Shown here piece by piece: positions 14,698 to 21,447 of a stretch of 21,447 nucleotides of DNA (the stretch's first letter is position 1; every line of letters begins with the position of its first letter). The notes beneath the pieces were generated by a model, which was not told the origin of the DNA, ran no database searches, and was given only the letters and a program-made list of their open reading frames with translations. The stretch covers positions 1-21,447 of the forward strand of contig JBBQDK010000036.1 in the NCBI GenBank assembly GCA_038319625.1. Direction: 5' to 3'. This stretch comes from JBBQDK01 sp038319625 (lineage in GTDB: Bacteria > Pseudomonadota > Gammaproteobacteria > JBBQDK01). Both the position numbers and the translations under genes were made by a program.

Positions 14698-15564
14698 TTA
14701 CTTACCGGCGATCGCCTTTGTCACCAGCTTCCTGCCTTCGAAACGGATACTCGCATCTGGGTGCATGACGATGCAGTGCATGCCGGCCTTGTCGACAGCG
14801 GCGGCGAAGCCGCTCGGGTCCTGGGTCAATATCGGCATGGTGCCGTAGTGGTGCGGGACCACGACCTTGGCCTTGACTGCGATGGCGGCCTTGACGGCCA
14901 TGTCCGGTTCCATGCCGAAGTGACCGCCGATGTTGATCAAGGCCAGATCGGGTGCGTAGTGCTCGCCTATAAGTTTCATGTCGCTGAAATAGGCGGTGTC
15001 GCCCGTGTCATAGATGGTCGGGCCGTTCTTGATGCGGACGACGAAGCCGGCAGCGGTGCCGCCGTAGACGAGGTCCGCCTCGTTCGGGCCGGCGTTGGGG
15101 TTGCTCATGCCGCTGGAATGAATGGCAGGAGTCATGGCCACCATGACTTCACCGTCGGCGATGGTGATCTCGCCACCGATGTTCATCAGCGTGTCGTAAC
15201 CCATCTGTTCCTTGGGATAGCCGAGCAGTTTGGCCATATTGGTACCGAGTTCGAAATTGGTGACCAGGCGCGCGCCGGTCTTCTTGGCGATGGCGACGGC
15301 GTCGCCGACGTGATCAAAGTGACCGTGGGTAATCAGGATGTAATCGACCTTGTCGATGCCGGCGATCGGGTCTTTCTTGTCCTTGGCGGCGGGATTGATC
15401 GGGTTGCTGAGCCAGGGGTCGATCATCAGCACCTTGCCTTTTGGCGTCGTGATCTGGAACGCGGCATGGCCGAACCATGTCACAATAGTCGGAGCCGCCG
15501 CGGCGACAGTGGCCCAGGCGAACAGCACCAGAGCAAGAAGGGTATGGCCAAAGCGTGTCTGCAT
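14698..15564 (-). CDS. Secreted metallo-beta-lactamase-fold hydrolase
   Basis: The 288-residue protein has a signal peptide (MQTRFGHTLLALVLFAWATV then AAAA), so it is probably periplasmic. It has a metallo-beta-lactamase fold of the UlaG/UPF0173 kind. The metal motif is ITHGHFDHVGDA (H80, H82, D84, H85), with later ligands in AIHSSGM, IYDTGDTAYF and VVPHHYGTMP. GGAG 9 bases before ATG 15564 sets the start; the frame is open on to 16518, but that part is antisense to the next gene. The substrate is unknown. Cytosolic relatives are common, so the leader peptide is notable. Divergent from the lipoprotein gene; no clear promoter is seen in the 264-base gap. Confidence 0.86.
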   Translation of the reverse strand: MQTRFGHTLLALVLFAWATVAAAAPTIVTWFGHAAFQITTPKGKVLMIDPWLSNPINPAAKDKKDPIAGIDKVDYILITHGHFDHVGDAVAIAKKTGARLVTNFELGTNMAKLLGYPKEQMGYDTLMNIGGEITIADGEVMVAMTPAIHSSGMSNPNAGPNEADLVYGGTAAGFVVRIKNGPTIYDTGDTAYFSDMKLIGEHYAPDLALINIGGHFGMEPDMAVKAAIAVKAKVVVPHHYGTMPILTQDPSGFAAAVDKAGMHCIVMHPDASIRFEGRKLVTKAIAGK

Positions 15565-15828
15565 AAGGATGACTCCTTTATTGATCGTTTGCGTCTCGAC
15601 ACCGGCACGTTTGATCCGGTTCCCGATCGCGGCTGGTTTCCCGGCAAGACCGGCGATAGCACCTGCACCGGGACGGTCGCCGGGATGCACTCCGGGCAGT
15701 CCGGCAACTTCCAGGTCTGGCAGAGAATCTGTGCATCGTGTCAACGAGAAGGTGGACTTGGCATGCCGATTCATAGTATCAGTAGTATCATAGAGTGTCA
15801 TCGGTAAGCTGCTGTGGCTAACAACACC

Positions 15829-16749
15829 ATGTTTCCCAACTATCGTATGCAGGTCCTGCAAACCTTCGGCGCCGTCGCCGCGGTGTTCTGCACGCTGGCG
15901 CTGACGGCGTGCGCCTCGCACCCCGTCACCTACACCAAGGAAAGCTTCTCGGTAGACAGCCCCTACCAGAAAAAAGTCGGGGTCGGTGCCGCAACCGCCT
16001 GCGAGGGGGCCCGCCGCGCCTTGCTCGGCGATGGTTACGTGATCGACAAAGCCAACAGCGACAACGTCACGGGGCGCAAGGCCTATCACAGTGAAGGGGA
16101 TCGCAGCACCTTCATCGAGATGAGCGTGGTCTGCGTTCCCGACCCGGCCGGCAGCAGCCTGTACGCCAACGGCCTGCTCAGCACCTATGATGTGAAAAAG
16201 TCCGCCGCCTCGGCCAGCGTCGGCGTCAGCGCACTCGGTTCGCTGTCGCTGCCGATCGGACAGAGCGCCGACTCCATGGTGAAGACTTCGGACGAGACCA
16301 TCAATGACCGAGGTTTTTATCAGCGGTTCTTTACCGCGGTGGACGCGGTTCTGGTGGATATCAAACCCGAAACACCGCCGACAGCGCGGCCGGAAGCCGG
16401 CAGGGGCACTACCCCGGAGGTACTTAAGACCAAGGCGCAGGACGCTGTCAAACCGTCGGCAGTCGTCACACCACCCACCGGAACGGAAGCGGCGCAGTTG
16501 GCGCCGCTGAGCACGCAAAACGGCACTGCTTCAGGCCCGCCGCCGGTCACACCTCAAAATCCATCGGTGCTGGCCCCGTTGAGTACCGTTCCGCTGCCGG
16601 CTGCATCGGCAACCACACCCGCACCATCCACCGTGCCTGCGGCCGGGCAGGCAGTCCCGCCACCGGCCGACGCTGCAACGCAGGCTGCGCAACCTGCGAC
16701 CACCACGCCAGACCCGCAACCGCCAACGCATCAGACCCCCTTGCCCTGA
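15829..16749 (+). CDS. DUF2242-family lipoprotein with Pro/Ala/Thr-rich tail
   Basis: The roughly 306-residue product has a lipoprotein signal (hydrophobic VAAVFCTLAL, lipobox LTAC, acylated Cys at about 28). The DUF2242 domain follows, with ATACEGARRALLGDGYVIDK, TGRKAYHSEGDRSTFIEMSV, SASVGVSALGSLSLPIGQSA and DRGFYQRFFTAV. After about residue 185 the chain is low-complexity Pro/Ala/Thr/Gln, likely disordered in the periplasm. The domain's function is unknown. The start is uncertain: an in-frame GTG at 15814 adds five residues, and neither has a strong ribosome site. It is convergent with prmB. Confidence 0.82.
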   Translation: MFPNYRMQVLQTFGAVAAVFCTLALTACASHPVTYTKESFSVDSPYQKKVGVGAATACEGARRALLGDGYVIDKANSDNVTGRKAYHSEGDRSTFIEMSVVCVPDPAGSSLYANGLLSTYDVKKSAASASVGVSALGSLSLPIGQSADSMVKTSDETINDRGFYQRFFTAVDAVLVDIKPETPPTARPEAGRGTTPEVLKTKAQDAVKPSAVVTPPTGTEAAQLAPLSTQNGTASGPPPVTPQNPSVLAPLSTVPLPAASATTPAPSTVPAAGQAVPPPADAATQAAQPATTTPDPQPPTHQTPLP

Positions 16750-16800
16750 ATGCAGAGTGGCGCCGTTCGGCGATCCCCGGATTGACAGAAATGCCGTTTA

Positions 16801-17730
16801 TCAGCCGTTCGCTGGTCGACGCGTCTTGGCCAGCCTTTCAATGCTTTCATGATGCGCCAGCAGCTCCGTGCGTTCGAGTGCGAAGATCCCCATCTGCCCG
16901 ACCTTGAATTCGATCCAGGTGAACGGTACGTCCGGCAGTAATCTGACCAGATGCCGCTCGCTCTCGCCGACTTCGCAAATCAGCAGGCCGTGTTCCGACA
17001 GATGCGCCGGGGCATCGCGGAGAATTTCCAGCGCAAGATCCAAACCGTCAGCGCCGGCCCGCAGACCCAAGGCCGGTTCGTGCGCATACTCCGCCGGCAA
17101 GGCATCCGCTTCGGCATGGGTCACGTACGGCGGGTTGGTGACAATCAGATCGTAGCTGTCACCGGACAAGTCACGAAACAGATCCGACCGCCACAGGCGT
17201 ACGTTCGGTGTCGCCAGGCGCGTGATGTTTTCCTGCGCCAGCGCCAATGCCGCTGCGGAGATATCCGCCGCATCGACCTGCCAGTCAGGGTTGTAATGCG
17301 CCGTGGCGATGCCGATGCATCCCGAACCGGTGCAAAGATCCAGTACACGCCTCACCGACCGATCACGCAGCCAGGGCTCGAAACCGGACACGATCAATTC
17401 GGCGATCGGCGATCGCGGCACCAGTGCACGCGCATCGGACTTGAACGATAGGCCAGCGAACCATGCCTCACCGGTGAGATAGCAGGCCGGCACCCGTTCC
17501 GCAATACGCCTTTCGAACAAGGCCAGCACCCGCGTCCTTTCTTCGGCCAGCAATACGGTCCGGCCATAGGCCGGATTCAGATCATGCGGCAATCGCAGTA
17601 CGTGCAGCACCAACTGGGTCGCTTCATCGAGCGCGTTGTCGTGGCTGTGACCGAAGCACAGCCCGGCCGCAGCGAAGCGACTCGCGCCGTAACGGATAAA
17701 ATCGATGATCGTCGAGAGTTCGCTGCTCAT
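16801..17730 (-). CDS. prmB: 50S ribosomal protein L3 glutamine N5-methyltransferase PrmB
   Basis: The 309-residue SAM-dependent methyltransferase has motif I VLDLCTGSGCIGIATAHYNP and the catalytic NPPY in YDLIVTNPPYVTHAEADALP, which binds the substrate glutamine. EPALGLRAGADGLDLALEIL is typical of PrmB/HemK, and the N-terminal STIIDFIRYGASRF plus ACYLTGEAWFAGL separate PrmB from PrmC. It methylates a glutamine of ribosomal protein L3. The frame is open to 17844, but family members start at MSSELSTIIDFIRYG (17730). The stop is 51 bases beyond the end of the convergent lipoprotein gene. Confidence 0.92.
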   Translation of the reverse strand: MSSELSTIIDFIRYGASRFAAAGLCFGHSHDNALDEATQLVLHVLRLPHDLNPAYGRTVLLAEERTRVLALFERRIAERVPACYLTGEAWFAGLSFKSDARALVPRSPIAELIVSGFEPWLRDRSVRRVLDLCTGSGCIGIATAHYNPDWQVDAADISAAALALAQENITRLATPNVRLWRSDLFRDLSGDSYDLIVTNPPYVTHAEADALPAEYAHEPALGLRAGADGLDLALEILRDAPAHLSEHGLLICEVGESERHLVRLLPDVPFTWIEFKVGQMGIFALERTELLAHHESIERLAKTRRPANG

Positions 17731-18042
17731 GCCTGTGTGTACCGGGAAAAGTGCGCAGTATAATCGCAGTCGCTCGACATTATGGCCGTGCGCCTCAGGC
17801 TCAGAAAATAATGAGGTGCGCCCCACCGCGATTTGGAAGACCACCTGTCAACACGCAGAGTCCAAATAGTGTGCTAAATATAACGATATCGACCGCATCC
17901 ACACACACCGGGACACGCCTGGCGCTCGTGACGCACGCTGTCTGCCGTGTTAGGATTTGCCACTTGCACGGTCACGATTGCGCGGATAATGCCCGAAATG
18001 ATTCCGGCTGCGGCAGCGCAATCACTCGACGGATCATCCAAA
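17731..18042. other. Intergenic stretch before tRNA-Arg
   Basis: No protein-like frame is credible here. The only signal I can offer is a possible tRNA promoter: GATAAT at 17985-17990 (5 of 6 to the -10 consensus) with TTGCAC at 17964-17969, a short 15-base spacer. This would start transcription some 46 bases ahead of the tRNA. The rest shows nothing I can support. Confidence 0.4.
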
Positions 18043-18119
18043 GCCCCGGTAGCTCAGTTGGATAGAGCATCCCCCTCCTAAGGGGAAGGTCGGACGTTCG
18101 AATCGTCTCCGGGGCGCCA
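18043..18119 (+). tRNA. tRNA-Arg (anticodon CCT)
   Basis: The cloverleaf is complete. The acceptor GCCCCGG pairs with CCGGGGC, and the D arm is GCTC/GAGC. The anticodon stem TCCCC/GGGGA encloses loop CTCCTAA (anticodon CCT, reading AGG). The T arm contains TTCGAAT, the discriminator is G, and the encoded CCA ends at 18119. Rare-arginine tRNAs of this type are frequent integration sites, and the sen genes follow within 300 bases. Confidence 0.96.
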
Positions 18120-18127
18120 TCAATATG

Positions 18128-18261
18128 AAGGAAACCCTGATTTATTACTTGAACCGCCAAGGACACCAAGGACGCCAAGAAAATCTGTTTTGAAATTCAA
18201 GAGGAAATATCTTGGCGCTCTTGGCGTCCTTGGCGGTTGATGGGTTTTTCAGACCTTCCTT
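18128..18261. repeat. 134-bp palindromic MITE-like repeat, copy 2 (inverted relative to copy 1)
   Basis: The 29-base arms at 18152-18180 and 18210-18238 are inverted repeats with three mismatches. Each contains three steps of a CTTGGCGTC-like 9-base unit and flanks a 29-base AT-rich loop. The outer ends AAGGAAACCCTGA (left) and the complement of AAGGAAGGTCTGA (right) form imperfect 13-base terminal inverted repeats. Reverse-complemented, it matches 8782-8899 along its whole length except for one extra unit per arm. It lies 8 bases after tRNA-Arg. The remaining 150 bases to senA show no gene. Confidence 0.87.
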
Positions 18262-18411
18262 AATAGTAGTTTATGGATTTTCCCGACGATATTCCCCACC
18301 AGACTATTAGCTGGTACTACCTAGGTGCCACCTTATATACAAATTTGCATGTGTGACTCAACAACTGACCCGCATTCCGTCGTTCAGCATTGTTTGCGGT
18401 TAAACGCATTT

Positions 18412-19734
18412 TTACAAAGCACAGCTCCTGAAACCCGCAAACACGTCATTTCTCTCAGGACCATAATAATTGCGCCAGGTATTTCTGATCATGCGTGATC
18501 GAGTCGCCCAGGCACCACCGCGTAATACTTTTGTTTGACCGAACAGTGGCTGTGAATAATCCTGGTACATATCAGCGACAAACCCGGGGTAGGGTTCAAA
18601 AGTATCTGCGGTCCACTCCCAGACATTGCCTAACATCTGACGGCAACCGTAGGCGCTATCACCCTCCGGTAATGCGCCGACATCGATAGTGCGCATGGCA
18701 CGAGAATTCATATTGACATGTTTATCACCTGGTTTTTCATCACCCCATGGATAGGTCCGCTTTTCCTTGATGTCTTCAGGAGAGCCGGAAGCCGCCAGTT
18801 CCCATTCGGCTTCGGTCGGTAAGCGGCGCCCTGCCCAGCGGCACCATGCACTGGCTTCAAACCAGTTGATATGAATAACAGCAGCATACGGCCGCATCAC
18901 TTGCCACTGGTCAAACTGTTTGATCAGCCAGTTCCCGTCAGCATCTTTTTTCCATCCATCCGGCGTTTTTAGATTTTTTTTCTGTTGCCACTTCCAGCCT
19001 TCTTTATCCCAATACTGCTGATTCTCATAACCGCCATCGTCGACAAAAGCCGCATATTGTTGATAGCTGGTTGCCGCCCTGGCAATTGCGAAAGGTTCAA
19101 TGCTGACTGGATGTTGCCATTTCTCATTGTCGAAACAGAAATCACTATTTTTTTCGGTACCGAGTAAAAATCGGCCGCCTTTGATTTTGACATCACCATC
19201 GAGAGGACCAGCATCATATGTTGCATCCAGTAAAACACTGTCAGCGAACACCGGCGCCGGGTAACTCAATGTACGCCGGCTATAGGTATAAGCTTCGGTA
19301 TGCATGTCCTCATGGAACACGGCATAACGGGTTAGATACACATCTAACGTTGTCACATCGTGTTTCTTAAGCCGGTAAATTTCAGCATCCAGAACCTGCT
19401 GCATATAGGCTTTGGTATCTTCCAGTGATAACAGCGGCAGATCCCAGCGCTCTGCATGAGCGATGTTGATCGAATCATAGAGCTGGTCAGCGTTTTCGAG
19501 ATATGAATCTGCCCCGTCGAGGTGGCGCAAAGTCCAGAGCTCATGAAAATAAGCGGTATGGCCAATCTCCCATAACAGTGGGTTGACGATATCGAGTTGC
19601 GGGCCCACGATCTGCTGCTGATCCAGTCCTGCTACCAGTTCCAGTGTGCGTCTGCGGGTGTCTTTTAAATCCTCGATCAGGGTATGGATCGTCTGCTCTG
19701 AAATAATTGTTTCTGGGATATTTGTCTCTGACAT
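18412..19734 (-). CDS. senA: Selenoneine synthase SenA (EgtB-like non-haem iron enzyme)
   Basis: The 440-residue protein has an N-terminal DinB-like helical domain and a C-terminal FGE/sulfatase-modifying domain, the EgtB layout. Likely iron ligands are H59 (LLWEIGHTAYFHE), H141 and H145 (VFHEDMHTEAY). The C-terminal half has WCRWAGRRLPTEAEWELAAS, MLGNVWEWTADTF and VLRGGAWATR. SenA joins a selenosugar to hercynine and leads to selenoneine, the selenium analogue of ergothioneine. I call SenA rather than EgtB because senB and selD adjoin it. It is divergent from senB by 38 bases and has no visible Shine-Dalgarno. Base composition is AT-richer than the genes to the left. An ergothioneine-type role remains a lesser alternative. 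Confidence 0.88.
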   Translation of the reverse strand: MSETNIPETIISEQTIHTLIEDLKDTRRRTLELVAGLDQQQIVGPQLDIVNPLLWEIGHTAYFHELWTLRHLDGADSYLENADQLYDSINIAHAERWDLPLLSLEDTKAYMQQVLDAEIYRLKKHDVTTLDVYLTRYAVFHEDMHTEAYTYSRRTLSYPAPVFADSVLLDATYDAGPLDGDVKIKGGRFLLGTEKNSDFCFDNEKWQHPVSIEPFAIARAATSYQQYAAFVDDGGYENQQYWDKEGWKWQQKKNLKTPDGWKKDADGNWLIKQFDQWQVMRPYAAVIHINWFEASAWCRWAGRRLPTEAEWELAASGSPEDIKEKRTYPWGDEKPGDKHVNMNSRAMRTIDVGALPEGDSAYGCRQMLGNVWEWTADTFEPYPGFVADMYQDYSQPLFGQTKVLRGGAWATRSRMIRNTWRNYYGPERNDVFAGFRSCAL

Positions 19735-19772
19735 AGTTTGGTTAATCTATTATTTGGTTTAACATGTGATCA
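19735..19772. promoter_or_regulatory. senA/senB divergent intergenic region
   Basis: Only 38 AT-rich bases separate the two start codons, so both promoters must overlap here or extend into the coding sequences. It contains a direct repeat, TTTGGTTAA (19737-19745) and TTTGGTTTAA (19753-19762), offset by 16 bases, and TATTAT (19748-19753) as a possible -10. Neither gene has a Shine-Dalgarno in this interval. Confidence 0.4.
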
Positions 19773-20729
19773 ATGAATATAGGAATAATAACACCTGCTG
19801 CGGCTAAATCACTAAGCGGAAATCGGGCAACGGCGTTACGCTGGGCCGGATTTTTACGCCAGCTCGGTCACCGGGTGAGCATCGATGTGGAATGGCATGG
19901 CGCAGCGTATGATCTCATGGTGGCATTACATGCCTGGCGCAGCGCTGACTCTATCGCGGCATTTAAACAGCAGTACCCGGAGCATCCCCTGGTGCTCGCG
20001 ATGACCGGCACAGATTTATACCGTTTTATCGAAAGTCATCCACAGCCTACGCTGGCATCGATCACGTCTGCCGATCGCCTGGTAACCTTGCATGAACTCG
20101 CTACCCGAGTACTGCCGGCATCCGCCCATCATAAAGTGCATGTCATCCATCAATCTGCCATTGCGCTGCCGAAACTCGCAAAACGTTCTATCAGATATTT
20201 TGACGTCTGTGTGGTCGGACATCTGCGTGAAGAAAAAGATTCTTTGCGGGTGGCTTACGCGGTCAGGGATCTGCCGAAAAATAGCAGGATTCGCGTTTTG
20301 CACTATGGCAAAGCGCACAATAAAGAGTGGGCGAAATACGCGCAAGAAGAGATGAAAATCAATCTGCGCTATCACTGGTTCGGTGAAGTTCCGCATGGCA
20401 AGATACGACGGGCATACAGCTCCTGCCATCTCATGGTGCTGCCATCGATCATGGAAGGCGGCGCGAATGTGATCTCTGAAGCGATAGTGGCGGGGTTGCC
20501 GGTCATCGCCTCTGATATCGATGGCTCGGTGGGTCTGCTGGGCGAAGATTATGCCGGTTATTACCCGGTGCAGGATACCCGAAGATTGCGCGAGCTGTTA
20601 TTGAAAGCAGAGGCAGAGCCGGATTACCTGCAGAGACTGGAAAAGCAGTGCAGTAAAAGAGCGGGTCTTTTCACCCGTGAAGCTGAAAAACAGGCGTGGG
20701 CGGATTTATTGAAGGATATGGGGTTATGA
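19773..20729 (+). CDS. senB: Selenosugar synthase SenB (TIGR04348-type glycosyltransferase)
   Basis: The 318-residue GT-B fold enzyme begins MNIGIITPAAAKSLSGNRAT, the usual SenB N-terminus (G..TPA....GN..TA.RW), with LMVALHAWRSADSI near residue 48. The C-terminal nucleotide-sugar domain has VVGHLREEKDSLRVA (about 147-161) and the E228-x7-E236 motif in EGGANVISEAIVAGLPVIAS. SenB uses selenophosphate and a UDP-sugar to make a selenosugar with a carbon-selenium bond, the donor for SenA. The start matches the family, though no Shine-Dalgarno precedes it. It ends 24 bases from the end of convergent selD. Confidence 0.88.
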   Translation: MNIGIITPAAAKSLSGNRATALRWAGFLRQLGHRVSIDVEWHGAAYDLMVALHAWRSADSIAAFKQQYPEHPLVLAMTGTDLYRFIESHPQPTLASITSADRLVTLHELATRVLPASAHHKVHVIHQSAIALPKLAKRSIRYFDVCVVGHLREEKDSLRVAYAVRDLPKNSRIRVLHYGKAHNKEWAKYAQEEMKINLRYHWFGEVPHGKIRRAYSSCHLMVLPSIMEGGANVISEAIVAGLPVIASDIDGSVGLLGEDYAGYYPVQDTRRLRELLLKAEAEPDYLQRLEKQCSKRAGLFTREAEKQAWADLLKDMGL

Positions 20730-20753
20730 GTATCCCTGTGTTGCGGAAAAACG

Positions 20754-21447
20754 TTAACCTGCGATCAGGCTAACACTCTCCAAGCATTCAGTATCATTAG
20801 TCACCTTGCCGATAATAACACTTGCTGGATAACCCAGTTCCAATAACTCTGTTAAGCATGCCTGCGCATTCTCTGCCGGAATGGCTGCCAGCAGACCGCC
20901 GGAAGTCTGCGGATCAAACAATAAGGGAAAGTGTTTGTTATTTTTCAATTCTCCAGGCTCGCTTATCGCTCGCCGCAGTCGGACATTCTGCTCCTGAAGA
21001 GAGCTAAAAATACCTGCTTCGATCATTTGCAATGCACCATCGAGCACCGGCAGAGCGTTTAGATCGAGCTCGACACTTTTTCCTGAAGGCCGCGTCATCT
21101 CAACGAGATGCCCGAGTAACCCAAAACCGGTTATATCAGTACATGCAGTGGCGCCATGGCGGTACATACACATGCCGGCTGCCTGGTTGGATAACAGCAT
21201 GCTCTGTATGGCGGCATCGATCCAGCGACCTTTGGCTTTAAGACGCATGTCAGCAGCAAACAGTGTGCCGGTGCCTAATGCCTTGGTCAGTATCAATACA
21301 TCATTAACCCGCATGCCCGACTTTTGCATTACCTGATCGCGACTGGCCAGGCCGGTTACCGAGAGCCCAAATGAAAGCTCAGCGCCTTCACTGGTATGAC
21401 CGCCGACCAGTGCAGTATTGCTGGCATTCAACACCGACAGCGCGCCG
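20754..21447 (-). CDS. selD: Selenide, water dikinase (selenophosphate synthetase), partial
   Basis: The visible 231 codons are the C-terminal two-thirds of SelD. They include NTALVGGHTSEGAELSFGLS, DVLILTKALGTGTLFAADMR, CTDITGFGLLGHLVEMTRPS, and FPLLFDPQTSGGLLAAIP. SelD makes selenophosphate from selenide and ATP. The frame runs off the right edge, so the N-terminal catalytic Cys/Sec and any fused oxidoreductase domain cannot be judged. Beside senA and senB it fills the SenC role in selenoneine synthesis. It may also serve selenocysteine or selenouridine synthesis, since no second copy can be excluded. Confidence 0.93.
   Translation of the reverse strand, partial: GALSVLNASNTALVGGHTSEGAELSFGLSVTGLASRDQVMQKSGMRVNDVLILTKALGTGTLFAADMRLKAKGRWIDAAIQSMLLSNQAAGMCMYRHGATACTDITGFGLLGHLVEMTRPSGKSVELDLNALPVLDGALQMIEAGIFSSLQEQNVRLRRAISEPGELKNNKHFPLLFDPQTSGGLLAAIPAENAQACLTELLELGYPASVIIGKVTNDTECLESVSLIAG

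Noticed and set aside
14761..15807. 348-codon plus-strand open frame
   Set aside because: It is antisense to the hydrolase. The Asp/Gly/Val-rich translation is typical of a shadow frame.
15567..16518. Long minus-strand open frame extending the hydrolase to 606 codons
   Set aside because: It is antisense to the DUF2242 lipoprotein gene, which has a lipobox and family motifs. The hydrolase has its own signal peptide and ribosome site at 15564.
18152..18238. CRISPR-like repeats from the CTTGGCG units
   Set aside because: The units are 9 bases long, adjacent and in inverted arms with no spacers, so this is a palindromic element and not a CRISPR array.
18313..18332. Partly palindromic GGTACTACCTAGGTGCCACC as an att or operator site
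   Set aside because: Only the inner 8 bases and the outer 3 match. There is no second copy and no associated gene, so it could be chance.
18380..18411. Intrinsic terminator next to the senA 3' end
   Set aside because: TGCG-GTTAAA-CGCA followed by TTTTT reads on the plus strand, towards senA. The stem is only 4 bp, so it does not serve senA transcription.

Overview
The window reads as chromosomal DNA of a motile, polar-flagellate-type gammaproteobacterium. The evidence is a flagellar cluster with sigma-54 promoters of the Pseudomonas/Vibrio kind, together with NhaR, YccA, Alx and PrmB orthologues and tRNA genes with encoded CCA ends. I cannot name the genus.

Region 1 (1-8554) is a flagellar and chemotaxis block. 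The rod/hook operon flgB-flgC-flgD-flgE-flgF runs leftwards from a near-consensus sigma-54 promoter at 3342-3357; flgF is cut by the window edge. Upstream of it, cheV and cheR run the same way. Divergent from cheV, a soluble chemoreceptor with a C-terminal CZB zinc domain, then flgA, flgM and flgN, run rightwards from a second sigma-54 promoter at 5496-5511 with a foldable leader.

Region 2 (8555-10622) holds an unexplained in-frame reading stretch after flgN, a 118-bp palindromic repeat, two overlapping glycosyltransferase genes of the families labelled 'arsenosugar biosynthesis' (TIGR04283, TIGR04282), a tRNA-Ala(CGC) with its terminator, and what looks like the N-terminal stump of a tyrosine-type integrase.

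Region 3 (10623-18042) carries housekeeping and stress genes: a YqaA/DedA-type membrane protein, the Alx/TerC manganese-related transporter, YccA, an HPF/RaiA ribosome hibernation factor divergent from nhaR, a secreted metallo-beta-lactamase-fold hydrolase divergent from a DUF2242 lipoprotein, and prmB.

Region 4 (18043-21447) is the most interesting part. After tRNA-Arg(CCT) and a second, inverted copy of the palindromic repeat come senA (selenoneine synthase), divergent senB (selenosugar synthase) and convergent selD/senC (selenophosphate synthetase, N-terminus off the window). Together these make selenophosphate, join selenium to a sugar, and transfer it to hercynine to give selenoneine. 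The pathway was described in 2022; the divergent/convergent arrangement, the tRNA-side position and the AT-richer composition are the local points of interest. No egtD (hercynine source) is visible here.
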